Positions 8,868 through 17,933 of a DNA stretch of 64,000 bases are shown in pieces. Numbering within the stretch: the first letter of the stretch is position 1; every line of letters begins with the position of its first letter. The stretch covers positions 1-64,000 of the forward strand of contig JACTMI010000019.1 in NCBI GenBank assembly GCA_014584695.1, written 5' to 3'. A program made the position numbers and the translations under genes. The notes under the pieces were generated by a model. That model ran no database searches. It saw only the letters and a program-made list of their open reading frames with translations, and was not told where the DNA came from. The DNA is from Acidobacteriota bacterium (GTDB lineage: Bacteria; Acidobacteriota; Thermoanaerobaculia; Multivoradales; JAGPDF01).

Positions 8868-9868
8868 GGGGCGGGGCTCTCGGCGGCGGCCAGCACGATC
8901 TCGGCATCCGCGGGCATGCCGGGCTTGAGCTCACCCGAGGGGTTGGCGATGTCGACCTTGATCCGGTAGACGAGCTTTACCCTCTCCTTGGCGGTCTCGA
9001 CCGACTTGGGCGTGAACTCGGCCTCGGAGGCGATGAAGGTGACCGTCCCCGGGAAGACGCGGTCCGGCCAGGTATCGGTCGTGACGCGCACCGCCTGTCC
9101 CACCTGGACGCGGCCGAGGTCGGTCTCGTCGACGAAGCCGCGCAGCCAGACGCTCGAGAGGTCGCCGATCGTGAGCACCGGGGTGCCGGCGGCCACCTGC
9201 TCGCCCGCCTCGACGTGCTCGGCGAGCACCAGTCCGGCGAGGGGGGAGTCGAGGGTCGCGTAGGTGAGCCGGGTCTCGGCGAGCGCGAGCGCCTCGGTCG
9301 CCTGGCGGACGCGCTCTCTCGCCTGGTCGATCTGCTCCGGGCGAGCGCCGCTCTCGAGCAGGGCGAGCTGGTGCGCGGCCGAGTCGACCTGGGCCGAGGC
9401 AACGCGATCCGCGGCCTGGGACGCCTCGAGCTCGCGCGTGGAGATCACTTCGCGCTCGAAGAGGCTCTCCTGACGCGCGCGCTCGCTCGCCGCACGAGCG
9501 GCCTCGGCGCGGGTCCGCGCCAGGTTCGCCCGCGCCTGGTCGATCTCCTCGCGGCGGGAGCCGGCCTCGAGCTCGGCGAGAGCCGCGCGGGCGGCTCCGA
9601 GCTCGGCGCGGCGGATCTCGACCTCGCGGGCGAGCTCGGCATCGTCGAGGCGCGCCAGGACCTGGCCGGCCTCGACCGGCTCTCCCTCCGAGACGGGGCG
9701 CACCAGCACCCGCCCCGGGACCTTGAAGGAGGCCGCCACATCCGAGATCTCGATGTTGCCCGAGATCTGCAGGACGTCCGACGCCCGGGCGGGACGGCGG
9801 GCGAAGTAGAGGGCCGTGACGACCCCGAGGGCGACCAGTGCGACGACGATGATCCGTTTCTTGTTCAT
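8864..9868 (-). CDS. HlyD-family periplasmic adaptor (YbhG-like)
   Basis: A 334-residue membrane-fusion protein. After MNKKR comes a single N-terminal anchor (IIVVALVALGVVTALYFA), a split lipoyl domain (GNIEISDVAASFKVPGRV and ETRLTYATLDSPLAGLVL), a long coiled-coil hairpin rich in Arg/Glu/Ala (about residues 95-205), and a beta-barrel with VWLRGFVDETDLGRVQVG. It bridges the inner-membrane ABC exporter and TolC. The ATG at 9868 is chosen over an in-frame upstream ATG at 9952 because AAGGAG stands 7 bases ahead of it. It is the first gene of the efflux operon, behind a TetR-type operator. Confidence 0.92.
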   Translation of the reverse strand: MNKKRIIVVALVALGVVTALYFARRPARASDVLQISGNIEISDVAASFKVPGRVLVRPVSEGEPVEAGQVLARLDDAELAREVEIRRAELGAARAALAELEAGSRREEIDQARANLARTRAEAARAASERARQESLFEREVISTRELEASQAADRVASAQVDSAAHQLALLESGARPEQIDQARERVRQATEALALAETRLTYATLDSPLAGLVLAEHVEAGEQVAAGTPVLTIGDLSSVWLRGFVDETDLGRVQVGQAVRVTTDTWPDRVFPGTVTFIASEAEFTPKSVETAKERVKLVYRIKVDIANPSGELKPGMPADAEIVLAAAESPAP

Positions 9869-9898
9869 GACGGCTCCTTGTCCGACGCTGCCAATGGT

Positions 9899-9916
9899 AG
9901 TAAGTGAACGTTTACT
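9899..9916. promoter_or_regulatory. Putative TetR operator ahead of the efflux operon
   Basis: The imperfect palindrome AGTAAGTGAACGTTTACT lies 31 bases upstream of the adaptor ATG. Its half-site AGTAAGTG recurs in a second imperfect palindrome just upstream of the tetR gene, and A/T-rich runs of this kind are rare in this GC-rich sequence. This fits a TetR/AcrR repressor that controls the exporter and itself. Binding is inferred. Confidence 0.55.
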
Positions 9917-9965
9917 CTCTTCTGCAGCGCGCGAGGGCTCACCGGTGTCCACGGGTCGACCGTGC

Positions 9966-10565
9966 TCAGCGCGCGACGAGAAGTTGGATGAAGCGGGCGG
10001 CGACCGACCCGACCAGGCGCTCCGCGAGCTGCGGGTTCGGCAGCAGCCGCTGGCTCAAGGCCACGGCGGCCGGGAGCCCGAGCAGGAGCACGGCGAGCTC
10101 CGGAGGCTCGAAGCCCTCGGCGGTCCGGACCTGGCGCACCAGGGACTCGAGGATCCCCAGGTAGGAGGAGAGCATCGTCGCGATTCGTTCGCGTAGCGCT
10201 TCGTGCTCGGAAAAAGAAGCCTCGCTGATGAGCAGGATCGGCAGGCTCCGCGATTCGATGACGGTGCGAAGGTGGTGGCGGAGGATCTCCTCGAGCTTCT
10301 GCTCGGGCGCGAGATCGACCCGGGAGGCGATCTTGCGGATGGGCCCCAGGAGCCGTCCTTCCATCCGCTCCACGAGCGCCAGGAGGATGGCCTCCTTGCT
10401 CGGGAAGTGCCGGTAGAGGGCGCCTTCGGTGACGCCGACCCTGTCGGCGATCTGCCGCATCCGCAGGCCGGCGAAGCCGTGGTCCCGGACGAGCTCGAAC
10501 GTGCGGTCGACGATCTCGGCCTTGCGGTCGGGCGAGAGGAGGTCGTGGTTGGTGGCGGTGCTCAT
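9966..10565 (-). CDS. TetR/AcrR-family transcriptional regulator
   Basis: A 199-residue regulator with an N-terminal TetR helix-turn-helix (about residues 18-60: LVRDHGFAGLRMRQIADRVGVTEGALYRHFPSKEAILLALVE) and an all-alpha ligand domain. ATG 10565 is preferred to the in-frame GTG further upstream because it gives the normal short N-terminus before DRKAEIVDRTFELV. The ligand is unknown. The gene lies 97 bases upstream of the HlyD adaptor on the same strand; the paired operator-like sites support local repression of the exporter and autoregulation. Confidence 0.9.
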   Translation of the reverse strand: MSTATNHDLLSPDRKAEIVDRTFELVRDHGFAGLRMRQIADRVGVTEGALYRHFPSKEAILLALVERMEGRLLGPIRKIASRVDLAPEQKLEEILRHHLRTVIESRSLPILLISEASFSEHEALRERIATMLSSYLGILESLVRQVRTAEGFEPPELAVLLLGLPAAVALSQRLLPNPQLAERLVGSVAARFIQLLVAR

Positions 10566-10587
10566 GGCTCGAAGGGTCGACTCACCA

Positions 10588-10609
10588 AGTAAGTGAGTGA
10601 CCACATACT
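10588..10609. promoter_or_regulatory. Putative TetR autoregulatory operator
   Basis: Arms AGTAAGTG and CACATACT (7 of 8 positions complementary) are separated by 6 bases, centred about 33 bases upstream of the tetR ATG. The left arm is identical to the left arm of the site at 9899, suggesting the same protein binds both. Confidence 0.5.
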
Positions 10610-10715
10610 ACGCCCTTACCTTGGGAGTGTCAAGCGGGGGGCCACCATCGGCGGCTCGCCGTCCATTTCCCGCCTATTGGGGTGAGGCCTTCGGGGGCAT
10701 TCCCGCTCATCCTGT

Positions 10716-10746
10716 AGGTTGGCGGCAGCACGACCGCCGCCAACCT
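10716..10746 (+). promoter_or_regulatory. Perfect 11-bp stem-loop in the 5' leader of the DUF6448 gene
   Basis: AGGTTGGCGGC pairs perfectly with GCCGCCAACCT across a 9-base loop. The structure ends 16 bases before the start codon, just ahead of the ribosome site AGGAGA. It could be an operator palindrome or an mRNA stabiliser or attenuator; the sequence does not distinguish these. Confidence 0.5.
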
Positions 10747-10762
10747 CGAGAGGAGACTGCAC

Positions 10763-11395
10763 ATGCCCCGCTCACCTCTGTGCGGCGTCAGCCTCGCCGC
10801 TGCGATCACCGTCCTCGCCGCAGCCACCCTTCCCACAGCTGCTCGAGCTCACTGCGACACGACACGCGGCCCGGTCGTCGCCGATGCGCGTCGGGCGCTC
10901 GAGACGGCGGACGTGACCCCGGTCCTCAAATGGGTAGGGCCTCCGGCGGAAGCCGAAGTCCGCGCCGCCTTCGACCACGCGCTGCGCGTCCGGAAGCTCG
11001 GCCCCGAAGCCCTTCAGCTCGCCGACACCTTCTTCTTCGAGACGCTGGTGCGCGTGCATCGCGCCGGAGAAGGCGCGCCCTTCACCGGACTCAAGGACGA
11101 AGCGCCGGAGGCCGTCATCCTCGCCGTGGACGAGGCGCTCGTGACGGGCAAGGTCGAGGGTGTCGTCGAGGAGCTGACCGCGGCGACTTCCGGTGGGGTG
11201 CGCGAGCGCTTCCGCCACGCGCTCGAGGCGCGCCGGCATGCCGAGGAGAGCGTCGAACGCGGCCGCGAGTACGTCGAGGCCTATGTCGATCTCACGCACT
11301 ACGTGGAGCGACTGCATCAGGCCGCCCTCTCCGCCGCCGGTCACGCGGAACCGTCGGGCACCGCTGCCGTCCACGCCGAGCACGGCCACCGCTGA
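10763..11395 (+). CDS. DUF6448 family secreted protein
   Basis: A 210-residue protein with a clear signal peptide (cleavage likely after PTAARA, residue 29). The mature protein begins HCDTTRGPVVADARRALETADVTPVLKWV, the hallmark of DUF6448 proteins, and has a helical middle (residues 90-170) and a His-rich tail. The family has no assigned function; a location outside the cytoplasm and the N-terminal His-Cys are suggestive of metal or redox chemistry but unproven. AGGAG lies 9 bases before the ATG, and a strong stem-loop precedes it. A nearly identical 106-base piece of this gene lies at 33371. Confidence 0.8.
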   Translation: MPRSPLCGVSLAAAITVLAAATLPTAARAHCDTTRGPVVADARRALETADVTPVLKWVGPPAEAEVRAAFDHALRVRKLGPEALQLADTFFFETLVRVHRAGEGAPFTGLKDEAPEAVILAVDEALVTGKVEGVVEELTAATSGGVRERFRHALEARRHAEESVERGREYVEAYVDLTHYVERLHQAALSAAGHAEPSGTAAVHAEHGHR

Positions 11396-11434
11396 ACGGA
11401 CAGGCCGCCCAGGGAGTCGCCTGCGAGGCTAAGG

Positions 11435-11456
11435 GCTCCCGGCCCGGGCCCGGAGC
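11435..11456. terminator. Hairpin between convergent genes
   Basis: GCTCC and GGAGC flank the self-complementary core GGCCCGGGCC with a single C-C mismatch on each side. It lies 40 bases after the DUF6448 stop and about 105 bases past the stop of the opposing sigma-54 regulator, so it could terminate the plus-strand transcript. There is no T tract. Confidence 0.4.
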
Positions 11457-11562
11457 GAACGGGTGAACAGCGGTTGCCCGGAGCCCGAAGCTCGCGTGAT
11501 GTCGTTACCGTTTCGAGCCCGGCGCGCTGACGACACTCGACCTAGCGAGCGTCGTGCGACGT

Positions 11563-13200
<1,638 letters not shown>

Positions 13201-13473
13201 GGTGCCCTCCTTCGTTTCGAGAGCCCAGTCTGTCAAAACGAGGAAGAGCGGAGGAGGGGCGGCTCGCGCGCGTCGAGGACGGCCTGGGACCGCCGGGCTC
13301 ACCTCTCCCCTGCGGCACGGAGGTCGACCTGCTCGCCGAGGTGGTGCCAGGGCTTCGCAGGCTGCACACGAGGCCTCCGCACTCGCCTATCATGATCCGG
13401 CCGGTTCCGGCGCTCGCCATGGCGGCCGGTCGGCGATCGGAGGTCACCCGAGAATGACGATGGAGACCAGGCC

Positions 13474-14403
13474 ATGAGCTGGATTCCCACCGCCGATCCC
13501 GTGGCTGGTGATCCGCGCTCGTGCGACGCGCTGGAGCTGGTCGTGGTGCCCCGAACGCGCGACATCGGGGCCTTCCGGGTGCGCCGCGCGTTGCCGTTCC
13601 GAGAGCGCCAGATGGTCGGTCCCTTCATCTACTTCGACCAGATGGGGCCGCTCCAGCTCCTCGCGGGCGAGGGAATGGACATCGGCTCTCACCCGCACAT
13701 CGGGCTCGCCACGGTCACCTATCTCTTCGACGGCCGCGTCCTGCATCGGGACAGTGAGCGACACGTTCAGGAGATCACGCCGGGAGCGATGAACCTGATG
13801 ACCGCGGGGAGCGGAATCGCGCACTCCGAGCGCACGCCGGTGGTCGATCGCGCGCGGCCGCACGGGCTGTTCGGGATCCAGAGCTGGATCGCGCTGCCGG
13901 TGGGGCTGGAAGAGGCCCCGCCTTCGTTCCGGCACTTCGAGCCCGACGCTCTTCCCGTGGTTGCCGAGCGCGGTTGGAGCGCCCGCGTGATCGCCGGCTC
14001 GTGCTTCGGGCGAACGTCGCCGGTGCCCACCGCCTTCGACTGGTTCTACGCGGAGCTGATCCTCGAGGCAGGCGCCGTCGCGCCGCTCGACCCCGACCAC
14101 GAGGACCGCGGCGTCTACGTGGTCGAAGGAGAGTTGGAGGTCGGTGGCGAACGCTTCGAGGGGCCGCGCCTCCTCGTTTTTCGCCCGGGAGACCGCATCA
14201 CGCTCCACGCGACCCGCCCGGCCCGCGCGATGCTGCTCGGTGGCGCGACGCTGGAGGGCCCGAGGCACATCTGGTGGAACTTCGTCTCCTCGAGCCTGGA
14301 GCGGATCGAGGAGGCGAAGGAGGACTGGCGCGCCGGCCGGTTTCCGGCGGTCCCGGACGAGGCCGAGAGAGTTCCGCTTCCCGAGCCATCCCCCGCCTCG
14401 TGA
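13474..14403 (+). CDS. Pirin family protein
   Basis: A 309-residue bicupin. The N-terminal cupin holds the pirin signature GSHPHIGLATVTYLFDGRVLHRDS (about residues 72-95) with metal-ligand histidines in HPH, and ITPGAMNLMTAGSGIAHSER; the C-terminal cupin contains GVYVVEGELEVGGERFEG. Bacterial pirins bind iron and some have quercetinase activity or respond to redox stress. Its stop overlaps the next gene (GTGA), so it is coupled to a small acetyltransferase, and it sits near a YceI/DoxX/FMN-reductase set that often accompanies pirin in electrophile-stress regulons. Confidence 0.9.
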   Translation: MSWIPTADPVAGDPRSCDALELVVVPRTRDIGAFRVRRALPFRERQMVGPFIYFDQMGPLQLLAGEGMDIGSHPHIGLATVTYLFDGRVLHRDSERHVQEITPGAMNLMTAGSGIAHSERTPVVDRARPHGLFGIQSWIALPVGLEEAPPSFRHFEPDALPVVAERGWSARVIAGSCFGRTSPVPTAFDWFYAELILEAGAVAPLDPDHEDRGVYVVEGELEVGGERFEGPRLLVFRPGDRITLHATRPARAMLLGGATLEGPRHIWWNFVSSSLERIEEAKEDWRAGRFPAVPDEAERVPLPEPSPAS

Positions 14404-14693
14404 GCGACCCGGGCGCCGAGCTCGCCGTGCTCCACGATCGCTCGGCGCGGCAGTTCCGCGCGGGCACCGGCGAGGCGGCGGCCGTGCTCCAGTACCGCCT
14501 CACTCCCGGCCGCATCACCTTCCTCCACACCCTCGTGCCGGAAGCACTTCGTGGCCGAGGCATCGCGCAGAGGCTCGCGCGAGCCGGCCTGGAGCACGCG
14601 AAGGCCGAGGGGCTGCGGGTGGTGCCGCTCTGCCCGTTCGTGCGGGCGTACGTCGAGCGCCACCCGGAGTATCGGGCGCTGGTCGAGAGCTGA
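14400..14693 (+). CDS. YjdJ-like GNAT-type N-acetyltransferase (small, single domain)
   Basis: A 97-residue protein starting at GTG 14400 inside the pirin stop (GTGA overlap). The core LTPGRITFLHTLVPEALRGRGIAQRLARAGLEHAKAEGLRVVPLCPFVRAYVERHPEYRALV is the minimal acetyltransferase fold of PF14542, with the acetyl-CoA-binding RGRGIAQRL loop (about residues 54-62). The target is unknown. In Escherichia coli the homologue YjdJ is next to the 4Fe-4S protein YjdI; here a YjdI-like gene occurs 13.5 kb away at 27926. Confidence 0.85.
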   Translation: MSDPGAELAVLHDRSARQFRAGTGEAAAVLQYRLTPGRITFLHTLVPEALRGRGIAQRLARAGLEHAKAEGLRVVPLCPFVRAYVERHPEYRALVES

Positions 14694-14772
14694 GGACGGA
14701 GGAGGAAGTCGCGACACGGCGAGCCTCTTGATGGATACTCGAATCCCGTCGAGCGGAAAGGACAGGTGAGAC

Positions 14773-15885
14773 ATGAGAATCCGAGCCCTGGTCGTCGAAG
14801 CGAAGGACGCCCCCTTCGAGCTGCAGGAGATCGAGATCGCGGAGCCCGGGCCCGGAGAGGTGCTCGTGCGCATCGCGGCCTCGGGGGTCTGTCACACCGA
14901 CGCCATCACGCGGGCCGGCGACATGCCGATGCCTTTCCCTTGCGTGCTCGGTCACGAGGGATCCGGCACGGTGGAGGAGGTCGGCCCCGGCGTGACCGCC
15001 GTAGCCCCGGGCGACAAGGTGATCATCGGGTGGCCCTCGTGCGGCGAGTGCCGCAACTGTCTGGACGGGCAGCCCCGCTACTGCCTGCGGACGGGCGAGG
15101 CGCTCGTCTCCGGGCGGCGTTTCAAGGGCCCGCTCGCGGGAAGCTCGGCCTACTCTCGCAACGGCAAGCCGCTGAACGGTCACTTCTTCGGACAGTCGTC
15201 CTTCGCGACGCACTCGGTCGCGTTGGCCGACGCGGTCGTCAAGGTCCCGAACGACGTCCCGCTCGACCTGCTCGGGCCGCTCGCCTGCGGCCTCGCGACC
15301 GGCGCGGGCGCGGTTCTCAACGAAGCGCGGCCGAGGCTCGGAGATTCGATCCTCGTCGTCGGCGTGGGCGCGGTGGGGCTCGCCGCGATCATGGCGGCGC
15401 GCAACTCGGGCGTCACCAGGATCCTCGCGGCCGACGTGCACGACAGCCGCCTCGACCTGGCGAGCGAGTTCGGCGCCACGCACACGATCAACTCGCGCAG
15501 CGGCGACCTGGTCGCCGAGGTGGCGAAGATCACCGGCGGCACGGTCGATTTCGCCTTCGACTGCACGGGAGTGATCCCGGTTATCGAAACGCTCGCTCGG
15601 ACCGTGGGCATGCTCGGCACGCTGGTGCTGATCGGCGGGGCTCCCGCGGGCGCATCCTTCTCGCTCGATCACCTCACGACGCTCTGGGGCAAGCGCGTCG
15701 TCGGCGTGCTGGGAGGCGGCGGGCGATCGGGGCAGCTCATCCCCGGACTCGTCGACCTCCATCGTCAGGGGCGTTTCCCGTTCGATCGGCTCGTCGAGTA
15801 CTACGAGATGGACCAGATCGAGCAGGCGCTCGAGGACTCGAAGAGCGGCAAGGTGATCAAGCCGATCCTGCGCATGCCACGTTGA
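14773..15885 (+). CDS. Zinc-dependent aryl-alcohol-type dehydrogenase (MDR family)
   Basis: A 370-residue medium-chain dehydrogenase. Catalytic-zinc ligands lie in GVCHTD (Cys near 39) and GHEGSG (His-Glu near 60); structural-zinc cysteines form C-x2-C-x2-C-x7-C in SCGECRNCLDGQPRYC (near residues 90-105). The NAD-binding Rossmann motif VVGVGAVGLAA lies near 197. It resembles class-III/benzyl-alcohol dehydrogenases that oxidise primary alcohols to aldehydes with NAD+. A GGA-type ribosome site precedes the ATG. It lies between the GNAT gene and the YceI operon; its substrate cannot be read from the sequence. Confidence 0.9.
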   Translation: MRIRALVVEAKDAPFELQEIEIAEPGPGEVLVRIAASGVCHTDAITRAGDMPMPFPCVLGHEGSGTVEEVGPGVTAVAPGDKVIIGWPSCGECRNCLDGQPRYCLRTGEALVSGRRFKGPLAGSSAYSRNGKPLNGHFFGQSSFATHSVALADAVVKVPNDVPLDLLGPLACGLATGAGAVLNEARPRLGDSILVVGVGAVGLAAIMAARNSGVTRILAADVHDSRLDLASEFGATHTINSRSGDLVAEVAKITGGTVDFAFDCTGVIPVIETLARTVGMLGTLVLIGGAPAGASFSLDHLTTLWGKRVVGVLGGGGRSGQLIPGLVDLHRQGRFPFDRLVEYYEMDQIEQALEDSKSGKVIKPILRMPR

Positions 15886-16083
15886 TCCCGGCGCCCTCCG
15901 GGCTTCCCGTCGGCTCGACGAACAGCCGGGTGACCAGGCGCGCTGTGTAGACGCCGGCAGCGTCCTGCGGCGTCTCCCGTGGGGATGTCCGAGGGTGTGG
16001 CTACTGCGCCCTCCTGTTCCTCCTCGGAGCGCTCCAGGAATCCTCGGCTGCGCCATCCTCGCGGCCGTAGAGTCTCATTTTGA

Positions 16084-16099
16084 GTGATAGGCCTATCAC
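16084..16099. promoter_or_regulatory. Perfect 16-bp palindrome, candidate activator site
   Basis: GTGATAGGCCTATCAC is a perfect palindrome in the 342-base gap before the YceI gene. It is centred about 80 bases upstream of a -24/-12 promoter, the usual distance for an enhancer of a sigma-54 activator. It could equally be a MarR- or LysR-type operator. The rest of the 15886-16227 gap shows no gene. Confidence 0.5.
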
Positions 16100-16160
16100 G
16101 ATGAGTTAGTTCGCGTGCCGCCTGGCGTGTAAGTCGTTGAATTGCTTGACTAATCAACCA

Positions 16161-16176
16161 TGGCACGGTCTCTGCT
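16161..16176 (+). promoter_or_regulatory. Near-consensus sigma-54 (-24/-12) promoter
   Basis: TGGCACGGTCTCTGCT matches the sigma-54 consensus TGGCACG-N4-TTGCW at all but one defined position, with the invariant GG and GC exactly 12 bases apart. It sits 51 bases ahead of the YceI start codon. A sigma-54 activator is encoded 3 kb upstream on the other strand. No convincing sigma-70 promoter is present here: a TTGACT at 16146 has no -10 partner. Confidence 0.65.
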
Positions 16177-16227
16177 CTCTCCTGGAGCGAGCCCGATAAC
16201 GGGCGCACACGACAAGGAGAGACGACC

Positions 16228-16776
16228 ATGACGACCCAGACCTGGCAGATCGACAGCGCCCACTCGGGCATCCACTTCTCCGTGCGGCACCTGGTGATCG
16301 CCAAGGTGCGCGGGCAGTTCGGCCGCTGGACCGGTGCGCTCGCGGTGCCGGACGGCGACTTCTCGCGGGCCACCGTCGACGTCACGATCGACGCGACCTC
16401 GATCGACACCGGCGTCGCCGACCGCGACGCGCACCTCCGCTCCGCCGACTTCTTCGACGTCGAGAAGTTCCCCGAGCTCACCTTCCGCGGCCGGCGGATC
16501 GAGTCGAAGAGTGGCGACCGCTTCGCCCTCGTCGGCGACCTCACGATCCGCGGCACGACCCGCGAGGTGGTGCTCGACGTCGAGAGCGCCGGCCAGACCA
16601 AGGATCCGTGGGGCAACCTCCGCGCCGGCTTCGCCGGTCGCACTTCGATCGACCGCAAGGAGTTCGGTCTGACCTGGAACCAGGCGCTCGAGGCCGGCGG
16701 CGTGATGGTCGGCGACAAGGTCGAGATCGAGATCGAGGTCGAGGCGGTTCGGCAGGACGCGACGGTCGCGGCCTGA
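16228..16776 (+). CDS. YceI family protein (lipocalin-like isoprenoid-binding fold)
   Basis: A 182-residue YceI protein without a signal peptide, so probably cytoplasmic. Family landmarks are WQIDSAHSGIHFSVRHL (residues 6-22), DATSIDTGVADRDAHLRSADFFDVEKFPELTF and FAGRTSIDRKEFGLTWN. YceI proteins bind polyisoprenoids or amphiphiles in a beta-barrel; cytoplasmic members commonly occur in operons with DoxX and redox enzymes. AAGGAG lies 11 bases before the ATG. It is the first gene behind the predicted sigma-54 promoter. Confidence 0.93.
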   Translation: MTTQTWQIDSAHSGIHFSVRHLVIAKVRGQFGRWTGALAVPDGDFSRATVDVTIDATSIDTGVADRDAHLRSADFFDVEKFPELTFRGRRIESKSGDRFALVGDLTIRGTTREVVLDVESAGQTKDPWGNLRAGFAGRTSIDRKEFGLTWNQALEAGGVMVGDKVEIEIEVEAVRQDATVAA

Positions 16777-16838
16777 GCTTCCTGCCCGACCGGGGCCCAT
16801 CCGAGATCCACGAAGCGCAACGAGAGAGGAGCACGGAC

Positions 16839-17306
16839 ATGAACGGCAGACTCGAGAAGTACGGATCGCTCGTCGCCCGCCTCGCGGTCGCCGCGATCTT
16901 CATTCACGGCGGCTGGGGCAAACTCGGCGGTCTCGACGGGACGGCCGCCTACATCGCCTCGAAGGGGCTGCCCGCCCCGGAGCTCGGCGCGCTCTTCGCC
17001 GCGCTGCTCGAGCTCGGCGCCGGCCTCGCGATCGCGCTGGGCCTCGGCACGCGCTGGGCAGCCCTGGCTCTGGCGATCTTCCTGGTGCCCGCCACCGCCT
17101 TCTTCCACAATCCGGTCGGGCTCGACGGCGCGGCGGCGCAGATGCAGTGGATCCACGTCTACAAGAACCTGGCGATTGCCGGCGGCCTGCTCGCCTTCAC
17201 CGCCTTCGGCGCCGGGCCGCTCGCGCTCGAAGCGCGGGCGCGCCGGCCGCGGCAGCCAAGGCAGCTCGGTTTCCGCTCGATCACGCAGACGGGCGCACAG
17301 CCCTGA
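16839..17306 (+). CDS. DoxX family membrane protein
   Basis: A 155-residue protein with four membrane helices; the opening LVARLAVAAIFIHGGWGKLGG and the later FHNP...MQWIHVYKNLAIAGGLLAF are DoxX hallmarks. DoxX proteins are thought to take part in quinone- or thiosulfate-linked redox reactions and in detoxification complexes with superoxide dismutase in mycobacteria; the role here is inferred from context. AGAGAGGAG precedes the ATG. It lies 62 bases after yceI in the presumed operon. Confidence 0.9.
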   Translation: MNGRLEKYGSLVARLAVAAIFIHGGWGKLGGLDGTAAYIASKGLPAPELGALFAALLELGAGLAIALGLGTRWAALALAIFLVPATAFFHNPVGLDGAAAQMQWIHVYKNLAIAGGLLAFTAFGAGPLALEARARRPRQPRQLGFRSITQTGAQP

Positions 17307-17338
17307 ACACCCACCCCGAAATCCAGGAGGAGAAAGCC

Positions 17339-17893
17339 ATGAAGACTCGCACCGCACGGTTCGCCCTCGCCACCCTCACGGCCGTCGTGGCCCTCGCTCA
17401 CCCCGTACCCGCCGTCGCGGGGGATGCCGAGCTGGCTCAGGCGTTCCTCGCCGAGCAGGCCCGCGTGCAGAAGCACCTCGAGACCTTCGACGACCTCGAC
17501 TTCCGCGTCTTTTCCGGGCAGCAGTGGGTCGACTTCCACCTGAGCCACGCCGAGGACATCGTCGTCCACTGGCCGGACGGCCACTCGACCACGGGCCTCG
17601 CAAAGCACATCGAAGACTTGAAGGCGATGTTCGTCTACGCGCCCGACACTCGCATCAAGGAGCACCCGGTCAAGTTCGGACAGGGTGACTGGACGGCCGT
17701 CATCGGCTACATGGAAGGAACCTTCAGCCAGCCGATGCCGATCGGCGACGGCAAGACGGTCCCGCCGACCGGCAAGACGTTCCGGATCCCGATGGCGACG
17801 ATCGGCCACTGGAACGACAAGGGCGTGATGGTCGCCGAGTACCTGTTCTGGGACAACCAGACCTTCATGAAACAGATCGGCCTAGCGCAGTAA
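17339..17893 (+). CDS. Secreted SnoaL-like (NTF2-fold) ester-cyclase-type protein
   Basis: A 184-residue protein with a signal peptide ending near PAVAG (residue 27). The mature part has an NTF2/SnoaL fold signature: RVFSGQQWVDFHLSHAEDIVVHWPDGHSTTGLAKHIEDLKAMF and a conserved late strand GVMVAEYLFWDNQTFMKQIGL. Members of this fold include polyketide cyclases and small hydrolases, and many are uncharacterised. AGGAGGAG lies 7 bases before the ATG. The neighbours (DoxX, VOC dioxygenase, SDR) suggest handling of aromatic or electrophilic compounds. Confidence 0.8.
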   Translation: MKTRTARFALATLTAVVALAHPVPAVAGDAELAQAFLAEQARVQKHLETFDDLDFRVFSGQQWVDFHLSHAEDIVVHWPDGHSTTGLAKHIEDLKAMFVYAPDTRIKEHPVKFGQGDWTAVIGYMEGTFSQPMPIGDGKTVPPTGKTFRIPMATIGHWNDKGVMVAEYLFWDNQTFMKQIGLAQ

Positions 17894-17933
17894 CCGGCGA
17901 CCCGCCACAACCACGTGCGACGAGGAGGCGACC

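Noticed and set aside
16146-16157. FNR-like box TTGACTAATCAA before yceI
   Set aside because: The half-sites are two bases apart instead of four, and a much better sigma-54 promoter lies next to it.
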